Assembly (NCBI RefSeq): GCF_000143965.1
Contig: NC_014365.1
Span: forward strand, 3,127,501-3,191,500
Source of the DNA: Desulfarculus baarsii DSM 2075
GTDB taxonomy: Bacteria > Desulfobacterota > Desulfarculia > Desulfarculales > Desulfarculaceae
Length of the DNA: 64,000 nucleotides
Reading direction: 5' to 3'
Of this stretch, positions 42,032 through 53,883 are shown in pieces; positions within the stretch are counted from its first letter, which is position 1; every line of letters begins with the position of its first letter. The translations under genes and the position numbers were made by a program. The notes below the pieces were generated by a model. It ran no database searches, was not told the DNA's origin, and was given only the letters and a program-made list of their open reading frames with translations.

Positions 42032-43375
42032 ATGGATTTGCTGGCCAAAGAGATCGACCGCGCCCAGCGACTTTGCCGGGCGGCCGGGATCGACGAATAC
42101 GAAATCATGGCCGCCCACTCGCGTGGGGTGACGGTGGGCGTGCGCGGCCAGGAGTTGGACAAGCGCCAGGCCTCCGAGAGCCTGGGCCTGGCCCTGCGCG
42201 TGATCGTCGATCAACGGCCTGGGTTTTCCTATGTTTTTGGGGCCGACGGCGATCAGGCCGTGGCCCGGGCGGTGGAGCTGGCCGTAGCCGCGGCGCGGGC
42301 GGCCGACCCCCAGCCCGAGCTTGGTTTCGCCGAGCCGGCGGCCGGCCTGCCGCTGGTGCAAACTTTCGACGAGCGGGCGGCCGAGTTGCCCCTGGCCGAA
42401 TTGATCGAGGGGGCCAAGGCCCTGGCCGCGGCGGCGCGAGCGGCCGACAAGCGGGTGATCCACGTCCATCCGGCCGAGGTCAGCCGAGTGGTCAGCCATG
42501 TGCGGCTGCGCACCAGTCGGGGCTTTGATCAATCCCACGCCGCCACCCACGTCTCGGCCGGAGCCGAGGCCCTGGCCGACGACGGCGCCGAGCAAGAAGC
42601 CGGCTGGGATAGCCACTCCGCCTGCTTCTGGTCGGAACTGGACCTGGAGGACATCGGCCGGCGGGCCGGGCGCAAGGCCGTGGCCCGGCTGGGCGGCGGC
42701 CCGGTGGGCGACGGGCTCTACGATGTGGTGCTGGGCCGCGAGGTGGCCGCGCAATTGCTGGAAATCCTGGGCGAATCTTTTTTGGGCGACAACGTGGCCA
42801 AGGGCCGGTCACTGCTGGCCGGCAAGCTGGGGCAAGAACTCTTGGCCCCCGGCCTTGCCATCATCGACGACGGCCTGTTGCCCCGGGGCCTGGGCAGCGC
42901 GCCTTTTGACGACGAAGGCGAGCCCCAGCGGCGCACGGTGTTGGCCGCCGGTGGAGTGATCGAGCGCTTTGCCTACGACCGCCTGTGGGGCGCCCTGGCC
43001 GGCGGTGGGAGCACCGGCAACGCCGTGCGGCCGTCACTGAAGGCCCCGCCGGCGGTGGGCTTCACCAACCTGCTCATCGAACCCCGGGCCGGCGATCAGG
43101 CCTCGCTGCTGGCCGAGATGGGCCAGGGGCTTTTGATCGACGAGATCATGGGCGGCCACACCGCCGATCCGGTCAGCGGTGAATTTTCATTTGGCGCGGC
43201 GGGTCATTTGGTGCACAATGGCCAGGTGAACCGCCCGGTCAAATCCATCGCCATGGCCGGTCAGATTCTTTCGTTTTTTAGAGGCATCAAAAAAATCGGC
43301 GCGGACATCAAGTTTTTTGGCCGCGTCGGAGCCCCATCCCTGCTGGTGGAACGGGTTTCCGTCAGCGGACCCTAG
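42032..43375 (+). CDS. TldD/PmbA-family metallopeptidase (TldE-like)
   Basis: 447 residues; start ATG 42032, nine bases after the previous stop. The protein follows the PmbA/TldE pattern: N-terminal domain with E-Y-E-I-M-A-A-H-S-R-G, and C-terminal domain with L-G-R-E-V-A-A-Q-L-L-E-I-L, G-G-S-T-G-N-A-V-R and G-G-H-T-A-D-P-V-S-G-E-F-S-F-G-A-A-G. It lacks the HExxxH zinc site of TldD, as TldE subunits do. TldD/TldE degrade unfolded peptides and mature some modified peptides. No tldD is present in this window. Confidence 0.9.
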   Translation: MDLLAKEIDRAQRLCRAAGIDEYEIMAAHSRGVTVGVRGQELDKRQASESLGLALRVIVDQRPGFSYVFGADGDQAVARAVELAVAAARAADPQPELGFAEPAAGLPLVQTFDERAAELPLAELIEGAKALAAAARAADKRVIHVHPAEVSRVVSHVRLRTSRGFDQSHAATHVSAGAEALADDGAEQEAGWDSHSACFWSELDLEDIGRRAGRKAVARLGGGPVGDGLYDVVLGREVAAQLLEILGESFLGDNVAKGRSLLAGKLGQELLAPGLAIIDDGLLPRGLGSAPFDDEGEPQRRTVLAAGGVIERFAYDRLWGALAGGGSTGNAVRPSLKAPPAVGFTNLLIEPRAGDQASLLAEMGQGLLIDEIMGGHTADPVSGEFSFGAAGHLVHNGQVNRPVKSIAMAGQILSFFRGIKKIGADIKFFGRVGAPSLLVERVSVSGP

Positions 43376-43495
43376 GGTTCGAGACGATTTTTTCTGCTGC
43401 TATGGATTGACGAGCTTCCCGCAAGTATGGTAGTTCAAACCATTCGGAGAGTTGATCCGCGGCCCCCTCGAAACCTGACCTGAAAAGGGAGCACC

Positions 43496-44404
43496 GTGTT
43501 CAAAAAGTTCACCATACTCTTGATCCCTGAAGGCGCGCACCACGTTCAACGACTGACCATCCCCCGTTTGGTGCTGCCTGCTTTGGCCCTGTTGCTTGTC
43601 GCTTCCATCAGTTTGGCCGGTTTCTGGCTTTATCAATATCAAACAATCTGCGATGAGTTGCCCAACCTCCAGGCCCTCCAGCGCCAAACCGAGCGCCAGG
43701 AGGCCCAGGTCGAGGCCTTTGGCCGCGAGTTGGGCGAGTTCAAAGAGCAGATGCTCTCCCTGAAGAAATTCAACAACCGCCTGCGGGTGATGGCCAACCT
43801 GGAAAAACCGGCCAGCGACGACGGGGCCTTTGGCGTGGGCGGCCCCGAGGCCGACAAGGTCGGCCTGGGCCTGAGCGTGGCTGGCAGCGTGCGCGAACGC
43901 CAGTTGCAATCCATGCGCCGCGACCTGGACCAGATGGTCACCGAGAGCGAGTTGCAGCGCGAGTTGCAGCAAGAGCTGGCCAACTTCCTGCAAGAGCGCC
44001 GTTCGATCCTGGCCTCGACCCCGGCCATCTGGCCGGTGCGCGGCTGGGTCACCAGCGGCTTCGGCTACCGCGTTTCGCCCTTCACCGGCAAGCGGACTTT
44101 CCACGCCGGCATCGACATCTCCTCGCGCATGGGCACCCGGATCGTGGCCCCGGCCGACGGCGTGGTCACCTTCCGCGGCCGTCAGGGCGGCTTTGGCAAG
44201 ATGCTGGCCATCAACCACGGCCACGGCATCGTCACCCGCTACGGCCACCTCAGGGACTACAAGGTCAACGTGGGCCAAAAGGTCAAGCGCGGCCAGGTCA
44301 TCGGCCAGATGGGCAACAGCGGCCGCTCCACCGGCCCCCACCTGCACTACGAGGTGCTGCTTTCGGGCGTGCCTACCAACCCCCGCTACTACATTCTCGA
44401 TTGA
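43496..44404 (+). CDS. M23-family peptidoglycan endopeptidase with coiled coil
   Basis: 302 residues, GTG start with AAAAGGGAG upstream. A membrane anchor (about 25-47), a coiled coil (about 55-170, rich in Gln/Glu/Arg heptads) and the M23 domain (about 185-300) with zinc ligands H-A-G-I-D and H-L-H. The domain order matches EnvC/NlpD/MepM-like proteins that cleave or activate cleavage of septal peptidoglycan. All catalytic His and Asp are present, so it is probably an active enzyme. Confidence 0.92.
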   Translation: MFKKFTILLIPEGAHHVQRLTIPRLVLPALALLLVASISLAGFWLYQYQTICDELPNLQALQRQTERQEAQVEAFGRELGEFKEQMLSLKKFNNRLRVMANLEKPASDDGAFGVGGPEADKVGLGLSVAGSVRERQLQSMRRDLDQMVTESELQRELQQELANFLQERRSILASTPAIWPVRGWVTSGFGYRVSPFTGKRTFHAGIDISSRMGTRIVAPADGVVTFRGRQGGFGKMLAINHGHGIVTRYGHLRDYKVNVGQKVKRGQVIGQMGNSGRSTGPHLHYEVLLSGVPTNPRYYILD

Positions 44405-44423
44405 CCGCGGCCCTTGCCGCCCG

Positions 44424-44457
44424 CTCCCGACGCCGCGCGCGTCGGGAGTTGTATTTT
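44424..44457 (+). terminator. Rho-independent terminator
   Basis: Hairpin CTCCCGAC / GTCGGGAG with a nine-base loop, followed by TTGTATTTT. It ends the M23 peptidase transcript. Confidence 0.75.
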
Positions 44458-44539
44458 GGCGCAAACGCCTTACAATGCCTTTAGCTGGGCGGGCCAAAGC
44501 GCCCGCGCCGTTGTCGCCACCCCCACTTGGCCGGGATTC

Positions 44540-45055
44540 ATGCGCGCCGTTGATCAAGCGTGGTTTGCCATCCGACCCCTGGACCCCGCCGACGCCCAGG
44601 CCGTCTGCCGCGTCCATCACGCGGCCGTGGCCGCCTTGGCCAACGACGGCTTGCACACGCCGGCCCAATTGTCGCTTTGGGCCGCGGGCATGCGTCCGGA
44701 AGTGATCACCCAACGCCTGCCCGCCGAGGGGGCGCGAGGCCTGGTGGCCCAAGCGGCGGGCGAGGTGATCGGTTTCGGGGTATTGTTAGAAGCCGAGATC
44801 AGGGCCCTTTACGTGGACGTCCGCTGGCAAGGCCGTGGCGCGGGCCGTGGCCTGTTGCTGGCGCTGGAGGCGTTGATCGCCGAGGCGGGGCACACGCGGC
44901 TCACGCTGAACAGCTCGCTCAACGCGCGCCGCTTTTACCAGGCCATGGGATACAACGCCTTGCGGGAGGCCGTCTTCCCGCTGGGTGAAAACGAGGCCAT
45001 GCGTTGCGTGGTCATGGAAAAACGCTTGCGTGAACAGCCGCTGTCGGCACTCTGA
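44540..45055 (+). CDS. GNAT-family N-acetyltransferase
   Basis: 171 residues from ATG 44540, before which no strong RBS is seen; the reading frame extends to 44414 but that part crosses the terminator. GNAT motifs: I-R-P-L-D-P-A-D-A, I-R-A-L-Y-V-D-V-R-W-Q-G-R-G-A-G-R-G-L-L, and A-R-R-F-Y-Q-A-M-G-Y. Substrate unknown. It stops 12 bases before secA, possibly in the same transcript. Confidence 0.85.
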   Translation: MRAVDQAWFAIRPLDPADAQAVCRVHHAAVAALANDGLHTPAQLSLWAAGMRPEVITQRLPAEGARGLVAQAAGEVIGFGVLLEAEIRALYVDVRWQGRGAGRGLLLALEALIAEAGHTRLTLNSSLNARRFYQAMGYNALREAVFPLGENEAMRCVVMEKRLREQPLSAL

Positions 45056-45067
45056 TGGGCTGGCCAA

Positions 45068-47587
<2,520 letters not shown>

Positions 47588-47723
47588 TGGCCTTGGGCGT
47601 CCGGGGCGGAACGCGCCTCGGACGCCGACGCGCGAGATAGCCGGGCGGCCCGGCTTCGGCAACGCCTCGACGTCATGAAAAAGCTAGTGAAATAAATCCC
47701 TATCGCTTTCACCGGTTTTATCC

Positions 47724-47751
47724 TTGACACCGGCGCGCCAAATTTTACTAA
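47724..47751 (+). promoter_or_regulatory. Promoter for the binding-protein gene
   Basis: TTGACA (47724-47729), 16-base spacer, TACTAA (47746-47751). The rest of the 320-base gap after secA holds no gene. A GTGAAA/TTTCAC inverted repeat (47687-47712, 14-base spacer) lies just upstream and could be an operator. Confidence 0.6.
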
Positions 47752-47907
47752 AATCAACATCAGAAACATCATTTTAGCGCCGGCCCAGGCCGGGCGATCA
47801 TCTTGCCGGCGTGGCGTCGGTCAGGGCGTTGGTTTGCAACGCGGCGGGAAAGCCGTACCCCGCTCTGGCCCCAACCCCAAATCAAAGCGAAACGGGAGGG
47901 TGAGGCA

Positions 47908-49101
47908 GTGACATTAAAACGATTGGCGACTTTCGTCTTGGCCCTAGCGCTGATCATCCCCTCGGCGGCGGCGGCCGACGACCGCACCGGCGTCAGCGAC
48001 GACAAAATCCGCGTGGGCATTAGCACGCCGATCTCCGGTCCGGCGGCGTTGTGGAGCACCGCCGCCCTGGGCATGAACGCCTGGGCCACCCACATCAATG
48101 AGGGCGGCGGCATCCATGGCCGCAAGATCGAACTGATCATCAAGGACGACGGCTACAATCCCGAACGCACCGTCCGCAACTTGCAAGAGATGAAAGACAA
48201 CGTTTTCGTGGTGATGGGCCTGTTGGGCTCGGCGGCCTGCGAGGCCGGCAAGGATTTCTTCCCCGACAACCAGATACCTCTGATCAACGCCTACGGCGAC
48301 ATCCGCATCTTCGCCGACATGCCCAAGGAAAAGCACAAGTGGTTCTTCATCGCCTACCCCGACTACGAGGACGAAAACGAATATCTCTGTAGTTACGGCA
48401 TCGAGAGCCTGGGCGCCAAAAAGATCGCCCATTTTTATCAAAACGACGACTACGGCCAAAAGGCCGAGGCCGGCATCAAAAAAGCCGTGGCCGCCGCCGC
48501 TGGCAAGGCCGAACTGATCGCCTCGGTGCCTTATCAGGTCAACGAACGATCCATGGCCCCCTACGCCGCCCAACTCAAGAACTCCGGGGCCGACACCCTC
48601 ATCCTCACCGCCTCGCCCACCCACGCCTCGCTTCTGATCAAGGCCATGGCCAAGCAAGGCTACGCGCCCAAGGTGCTGACCAACTTCACCGTGGGTGACC
48701 CGATCATGTACAAGATCGCCGGCCGCAACTGGGAGGGCACCTATGTCACCGCGCCCGGCCAGATGGGCATGCCCGGCGTCGACCCGGCGGCCGACCGCGT
48801 GGCCGCGATCCTGCTGGAAGTGGACCCACGGCTCAAGGGCCGTGAATATTTGGCTATCTTTGGCGCGGTCTCGATGATGCACCTGGCCAAGGGCCTGGAG
48901 TTGGCCGGCCGCGACCTCACCCGCCAGGGGCTGATCACGGCCATGGAAAAAATCAAGGACTGGAAGCCCGAGGGCATGGGCGCGCCGGTGACCTACGGCC
49001 CGGACCGCCGCCAGGGCGTCAACGCCGTGCGCATGAGCCAAGCCCGCGACGGCAAGATCGAGCCGCTCACCGACTTCAAGGTCTTCGCGCCGCGCTTCTA
49101 G
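47908..49101 (+). CDS. Branched-chain amino acid-type ABC substrate-binding protein
   Basis: 397 residues from GTG 47908 with GGGAGG upstream; the longer frame to 47803 is not translated from a recognisable start. Signal peptide 1-23 (A-A-A site), then the type I periplasmic-binding fold of LivJ/LivK proteins (I-R-V-G-I-S-T-P-I-S-G-P-A, G-G-G-I-H-G-R-K-I-E-L-I-I-K-D-D-G-Y-N-P, I-A-H-F-Y-Q-N-D-D-Y-G). The ligand may be an amino acid, amide or aromatic acid. No ABC permease or ATPase gene is adjacent, so it is an orphan. Confidence 0.92.
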   Translation: MTLKRLATFVLALALIIPSAAAADDRTGVSDDKIRVGISTPISGPAALWSTAALGMNAWATHINEGGGIHGRKIELIIKDDGYNPERTVRNLQEMKDNVFVVMGLLGSAACEAGKDFFPDNQIPLINAYGDIRIFADMPKEKHKWFFIAYPDYEDENEYLCSYGIESLGAKKIAHFYQNDDYGQKAEAGIKKAVAAAAGKAELIASVPYQVNERSMAPYAAQLKNSGADTLILTASPTHASLLIKAMAKQGYAPKVLTNFTVGDPIMYKIAGRNWEGTYVTAPGQMGMPGVDPAADRVAAILLEVDPRLKGREYLAIFGAVSMMHLAKGLELAGRDLTRQGLITAMEKIKDWKPEGMGAPVTYGPDRRQGVNAVRMSQARDGKIEPLTDFKVFAPRF

Positions 49102-49126
49102 CCGCCGCGAGGCCGCGCGCCTTTGC

Positions 49127-49157
49127 CGGGAAGGGCCACCAGGCCCTTCCCGTTTTT
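49127..49157 (+). terminator. Rho-independent terminator
   Basis: Hairpin CGGGAAGGGCC / GGCCCTTCCCG followed by TTTTT, 26 bases after the binding-protein stop. Confidence 0.85.
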
Positions 49158-49195
49158 CGTCCGCCGGCGCGCGCGTTGTCCGGCCGGCGCGATCG

Positions 49196-49423
49196 TGCCA
49201 TAATGAGAGTGCTGCACGGGGGCGTCCTGCCCCGTGCAGCATCGGCTTGGCAAAAGCGCGGTTTTGCCAAGCCTCACAAATCGCTCGCCTAATCAGGCTC
49301 GCGATTTGGCGCGCCGTCCATGGCGCGCTTCGGCCGCCGCACGGTGAAATTCATGTTTCACAGGTTACCATCTGTTTTTACAACATTTGTTATGTTTCAC
49401 CGTGCAGCAGCCTCATAATGCCA
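49196..49423. repeat. Highly structured repeat, MITE-like, with terminal inverted repeats
   Basis: A 228-base segment bounded by imperfect 25-base terminal inverted repeats (left GTGCCATAATGAGAGTGCTG, right complement GTGGCATTATGAGGCTGCTG, both followed by CACGG; 21 of 25 match). Inside are five nested or successive perfect hairpins: GCTGCACGGGG/CCCCGTGCAGC (49211-49240), GGCTTGGCAAAA/TTTTGCCAAGCC (49244-49273), AAATCGC..GCCT/AGGC..GCGATTT (49278-49307), GCGCGCC/GGCGCGC (49309-49328) and CACGGTGAAA/TTTCACCGTG (49340-49404). No protein is encoded. A non-autonomous element or a structured RNA are the main options. Confidence 0.6.
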
Positions 49424-49507
49424 CAGTCAACTCACGGAGGCCCGCTCCCATGAACCGACGCCCAACACGGCCCGCCGCGCGCCAGGCCGCCAACGCCGAG
49501 GCCCATC

Positions 49508-51778
49508 GTGGCCGTTGAGCTGGCCCGCTGGTGGCTGGCCACGACGGCCATGACCCTGGCCGCCTGGCCGTTGTGCCACGCCCTGCTGGGCCGTCTGGAC
49601 GATCGCGGCTGGTCTCTGGCCAGGGTCTTTGGCCCATGGCTGGTCGGACTCGCTCACTGGCTGGCCTGGGCCTACGGCCCGTGGCCCAGTGGATGGGCGC
49701 TGGCCTGGGGCGCGTTGGCGTTGGTGGCCGTTGGCGGCTGGGCGTGGGTCGGCTGGGCCGGCGTGAACCGGGCCTTTGGCTGGCTGGCGCGCCGGTGGCG
49801 CTTGGCCCTGGGCCTGGAGGCGCTGTATCTGGCGGGCTTTCTGGCCTGGGCCTGGTTGCGCTCGCTGAACCCGGCGGCCAATCACACCGAACAACCCATG
49901 GACATGATGCACTTGCAGGCCCTGTGGGGCGGCGGCGGCTACCCGGCTCAAGACGCCTGGTTGGCCGGCCGGGCCATTGGCTATTATTATTTCGGTCACT
50001 GGCAGATGAGCCACGCCGCCCACCTGGCCGGCCTTTGGCCCTGGACGGCCTACAACCTGGGCCAGGCCGGATGTTTCGCCGCCTGCCTTTGCGGGGCCTT
50101 TGGCCTGGCCCGCGCCGGGGCCTTGGCCGCCCGCTCGGGGCCGGAGCGGGCGCTCGTGGCCGGCGTGCTGGCCGCGCTGGCCACATGCTTAAGCGCCAAC
50201 ATCAAAGGCGCGCTGATGGCCCTTGGCGCATGGCCCGCCGGTGATGGCGGCTGGTGGTGGTTTCAGGCCACACGGGTCATCGAGGACGCCCTGGCCGGTG
50301 GCCGCCGGGCCTGGCTGATCGACGAATTTCCCTTTTTCAGCTTTTATCTGGGCGACAATCACGCCCATGTGCTGGCCCTGCCGCTGGCCTTGTTGACGCT
50401 GGCCCTGACCTTGAACGCCTTGTCCGCGCCGCGCGGGCGCGTCGTGACCGACGGCCTGGCCGCCGCCTGGCGGGCCTGCGCCGCCACGCTCTCGCCCCTG
50501 GCCGGCGGCTGGTTTTTGGCCCTGGCCGCGCCGGGGTCGTTGCTGGCGGCCAACACCTGGGACTGCGCGGGGCTGTGGCCGTTGTTGGTCCTGGCCGTGG
50601 CCGCCGCCTCGCCCGGCGGCCTGGCCCGGCGAGCGCGGCAAGCGGCCCTGGCCGGCGGGGGGCTGATCGTCGTCGCGGCGCTGGTCCATCTGCCCTATTT
50701 GGTCACGGCCCAGAGCCAGGGCCTGGGTTTGGCGGCCAACGCCATGGCCTTCAGCGGGGCCGGGCCTTTGCTGGCGGCGCTGGGACCGCCCCTGGCCGCC
50801 GGCCTGGCGGCGCTGGCCGTGGCCTGGGCCTGGCTGCGACCGCGCGCCGCTCATCTGATCGTGGGGCTGGCCTTGGCCGTGGGCGCGCCGCTGGCGGTGC
50901 TGCTCGGCGGGGCCGTGGACGCGGGCCATTGGCCGGGCGCGCCATGGGGACTTTTGCTGATCGGCCCGTTGCTGGCCGTGGCGGCGGCTTTGGCCTGGCG
51001 CTGGCTGAGCGCCGCCCAAGAGCTGGACCTGCCGCCGGGCCTGGGCTTGTGCCTGTTGATGGCGCTGCTGGGCCTGGCCCTGGCCCTGGCCCCCGAGATC
51101 GTGGTCGTCCGCGACGCCTTTGCCAGCCGCATGAACACGGCCTTCAAGTTTCATTATCAGGCCTGGCTGCTGCTGGCCCTGGCCGGGGCCATCGCCGTGG
51201 CCACGGCCCAGAACCGGCTGGCCGTGATCGCCGCCGGCGTCTGGGCGGCGCTGGCGCTCTTGGGCCTGGCCTATCCGGCCAAGCTCGTTGGCCACGACTT
51301 GGCCCTGGCCCCGCCGCCCCAGGCCCGCACCCTCGACGCCGCCCATTGGCTGAGCGTGGCCGACCCCGACGCCTTGGCGGTCATCGGCTGGCTGCGCGAA
51401 AACTCCGCCCCCGGCGACGTGGTGGCCCAGGCCCCGGGCCGGGTCTATCAGGCCTTGGACAACGCCGTGAGCACCTTTGGCGGCCGGGCCGCGCCGCTGG
51501 GCTGGGTCGGCCATCAACATCAATGGCGGGGCGGCGACCCGCTGATCGCCCGGCGCGAGGCCCTCTTGCACGCCCTCTACGCCGCCGCCGACCAGGCCGC
51601 GTTTGGCCGGACCATGGACGCGCTGGGCGCGCGCTTTGTTCTGGTCGGCCCCCGCGAGCGCCAGGTTTACGGCCTGGGCGCTGGCGACGGCGCGCCGGGC
51701 CGCTGGGGCAAGCTCGTTTTCCAGGCCGGGCGCGCGCGTCTCCACGCCTGGCCCGTGACCGCCGAGGAGGGCCCATGA
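49508..51778 (+). CDS. DUF2298 (Chlor_Arch_YYY) polytopic membrane protein
   Basis: 756 residues, GTG start, with about 15-18 hydrophobic helices. The hallmark Y-Y-Y-x-G motif is present (A-I-G-Y-Y-Y-F-G-H), as are N-H-T-E-Q-P-M-D and F-P-F-F-S-F-Y-L-G-D-N-H-A-H-V-L-A-L-P, which are conserved in the family. The family is known mainly from Archaea, Chloroflexi and a few others and is linked by co-occurrence to TIGR03663. A GT-C-type glycosyltransferase or related membrane enzyme is the most plausible role (inference). It overlaps the next gene by four bases (ATGA). Confidence 0.85.
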   Translation: MAVELARWWLATTAMTLAAWPLCHALLGRLDDRGWSLARVFGPWLVGLAHWLAWAYGPWPSGWALAWGALALVAVGGWAWVGWAGVNRAFGWLARRWRLALGLEALYLAGFLAWAWLRSLNPAANHTEQPMDMMHLQALWGGGGYPAQDAWLAGRAIGYYYFGHWQMSHAAHLAGLWPWTAYNLGQAGCFAACLCGAFGLARAGALAARSGPERALVAGVLAALATCLSANIKGALMALGAWPAGDGGWWWFQATRVIEDALAGGRRAWLIDEFPFFSFYLGDNHAHVLALPLALLTLALTLNALSAPRGRVVTDGLAAAWRACAATLSPLAGGWFLALAAPGSLLAANTWDCAGLWPLLVLAVAAASPGGLARRARQAALAGGGLIVVAALVHLPYLVTAQSQGLGLAANAMAFSGAGPLLAALGPPLAAGLAALAVAWAWLRPRAAHLIVGLALAVGAPLAVLLGGAVDAGHWPGAPWGLLLIGPLLAVAAALAWRWLSAAQELDLPPGLGLCLLMALLGLALALAPEIVVVRDAFASRMNTAFKFHYQAWLLLALAGAIAVATAQNRLAVIAAGVWAALALLGLAYPAKLVGHDLALAPPPQARTLDAAHWLSVADPDALAVIGWLRENSAPGDVVAQAPGRVYQALDNAVSTFGGRAAPLGWVGHQHQWRGGDPLIARREALLHALYAAADQAAFGRTMDALGARFVLVGPRERQVYGLGAGDGAPGRWGKLVFQAGRARLHAWPVTAEEGP

Positions 51779-53883
51779 TCAAACTCCGCAAAGGGGCCAC
51801 GGCCCTGGCCGCCGCCTGGAGCGCGCTGCTGGCCGGCGCGGCGCTGGCGCGCCTGTGGGAACTGGGCGCGCGGGCCATGAGCCACGACGAGAGCCTGCAC
51901 GCCTATTACAGCCATATCTTGGCCCAGAGCGGCGCGCATCACCACGACCCGATGATGCACGGCCCGCTGTTGTTCCAGCTTGGCGCGGCGCTGATGGGCG
52001 CCTTTGGCCCCAGCGACTTTGTCGCCCGGCTGGGCTTCGCCCTGTTGGGCGTGGGCCTGGCGGCCTCGCCGCTCTTGCTGCGGCGCTGGCTGGGCGACTG
52101 GGGCGCGTTCTGGGCCGGGGCGCTGATCGCCTTTAGCCCCAGCCTGCTTTTTTACAGCCGCTACATGCGTAACGACGTGCTTTTCGGCCTGTTGTGCATG
52201 TTCTGGCTGTGGGCGGCGCTGGGTTTCTTGCGCACGGGCCGGGCCAAATGGCTTTGGCCCAACGCCGTGGCCATGGCCCTGTGCTTCGCCTGCAAGGAGA
52301 CCGTGTTTATTTTCGGCGTGTTTCTTGGTGGCTATCTGCTTGTCGCAGGTCTGTTGCGCGCCCGCCGCGCCGGCCTTTCACCGCGCCAGGAGCCCGCAGC
52401 CCAGTTGGCCTGGCTGACGCTGTGCATGGCCCTGCCTTTTGCCGCGCCGCTGGTTCACCTGGCCCTGGGTTGGAGCGTGCTGGACTACGCCTCGCAAACG
52501 GCCGTGTGGCGGGCGGTCATCGTGGCGGGCGCCCTGGGCTTCGTGGCCGCCGGCCTGGCCTGGCTGTGGCTGGGCGATCACGCCTGGTGGGGCGGTGAGC
52601 CGCCCGAGTTGGATTTTTACGATTTTCTGGGCCCGGCCAGCCTGATGTGGACCATCGATCTGCTGCTTTTTGGCAACTGGGGTCGCAACCTGGGTGGCGG
52701 CCTGGCCAGCGGTTTGGTGGGCAGCGGCGGCTATTGGCTGGCCCAGCACGAGGTGGCGCGCGGCGGTCAGCCGTGGTTTTACTACCCAATGCTGCTGGCC
52801 GTCTACGAGTTCGCGCCGCTGATTTTGGCCGTCTGCGCGGCCGTGGCCCTGGCTCGGCGGGCGCGCTCACCCCTGCGCCGCCAAAGGCCGCGCCCGGCCC
52901 AACCGTTGGATATGCCGATCTTTTGCCTGGCCTGGGCCCTGTTTGGCCTGGTGGCCTATTCGCTGGCCGGCGAAAAGATGCCCTGGCTGTTGGCGCACAT
53001 GGCCCTGCCCCTATGCCTGTTGGGCGGCTGGTGGCTGGGCCGCTTCGTCCAGCGCCTCGCCCCGCTCAAGGCCGACGCGCCGTTGATCGTGGCCGGCTGG
53101 GCGCTGCCGTTGTTGCTGGGCGTGTTGGTGATGATTCCGCCCTTTGCCGGCCGGGGCCTTGGCGAACTGGCCCACACCACCCACTGGCTGGGCGCGTTGG
53201 CGGCGGCTCTGCTTTTGGTCGGGCTGGCCCTGTGGCGGCGGCCCAAGATCGGCTGGCGGCGTTGGGCCGGCCTGCTGGCCCTGGGCGCGCTGGCCCTGGT
53301 TGTTTCGCTAAACGCCCGCGCGGCTTGGCTGGCCTGCTTTGTCCATCACGAACAGGCCGTGGAGCTTTTGGTCTACGCCCACGCCTCGCCCCAGCTCAAG
53401 CCGGCCCTGGCCCGGGCCGTGGCGGCCAGTCAAGCCACTGGCCGGCCCATGGCCCACGATCAGCAAACGTCCTGGCCCATGGCCTGGTATCTGGGCCAAC
53501 ACGCGGGCAGCTTCATTTTCAACGACCCCGACGACCCGCGCCAGAGCCAGGCCTCGGCCCTGTTCGTTGGCGAGGATATGGCCCCGGAGGCGCTCCAGCG
53601 CCTGGCCGGCCGCGCCCAGACGATCAACATCATCAGGCTGTGGTGGCCGCCCCAGGATTATCAGGGCCTTGGCTGGCGCGAGTTGGCTGACCGGCTGGCC
53701 CGGCCAGGGTTTTGGCGCGATATGGCCGCCTATTGGTGGGCGCGCGACTTGCCCGGCGGCCGACCAGAGCCCTGGCCCCTGCGCTCGGAGATGCTGGTCA
53801 TCTTGCCCGAGCCAGCCGCAGGCGCAGCCGCCACAGCTCCAGCGCCGCCGCCCAGCACAGACGCAACAATCGCCGACCAATGA
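51775..53883 (+). CDS. TIGR03663/Agl23-type membrane protein (GT-C, PMT-like)
   Basis: 702 residues from ATG 51775. N-terminal helix and an arginine, then the invariant family signatures S-H-D-E-S-L-H-A-Y-Y-S-H (DE dipeptide) and M-M-H-G-P-L-L-F (HGP tripeptide), and Y-S-R-Y-M-R-N-D-V-L-F-G. It shares the dolichyl-phosphate-mannose mannosyltransferase fold, so a lipid-linked sugar donor is expected. About 12 transmembrane helices; a hydrophilic C-terminal domain of some 180 residues is probably extracytoplasmic. The final 86 bases overlap the convergent glycosyltransferase gene. Confidence 0.85.
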   Translation: MIKLRKGATALAAAWSALLAGAALARLWELGARAMSHDESLHAYYSHILAQSGAHHHDPMMHGPLLFQLGAALMGAFGPSDFVARLGFALLGVGLAASPLLLRRWLGDWGAFWAGALIAFSPSLLFYSRYMRNDVLFGLLCMFWLWAALGFLRTGRAKWLWPNAVAMALCFACKETVFIFGVFLGGYLLVAGLLRARRAGLSPRQEPAAQLAWLTLCMALPFAAPLVHLALGWSVLDYASQTAVWRAVIVAGALGFVAAGLAWLWLGDHAWWGGEPPELDFYDFLGPASLMWTIDLLLFGNWGRNLGGGLASGLVGSGGYWLAQHEVARGGQPWFYYPMLLAVYEFAPLILAVCAAVALARRARSPLRRQRPRPAQPLDMPIFCLAWALFGLVAYSLAGEKMPWLLAHMALPLCLLGGWWLGRFVQRLAPLKADAPLIVAGWALPLLLGVLVMIPPFAGRGLGELAHTTHWLGALAAALLLVGLALWRRPKIGWRRWAGLLALGALALVVSLNARAAWLACFVHHEQAVELLVYAHASPQLKPALARAVAASQATGRPMAHDQQTSWPMAWYLGQHAGSFIFNDPDDPRQSQASALFVGEDMAPEALQRLAGRAQTINIIRLWWPPQDYQGLGWRELADRLARPGFWRDMAAYWWARDLPGGRPEPWPLRSEMLVILPEPAAGAAATAPAPPPSTDATIADQ

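Noticed and set aside
49196-49423. The hairpin chain as a CRISPR array
   Set aside because: The stems differ in sequence and no constant repeat/variable spacer pattern exists; no cas genes are present.
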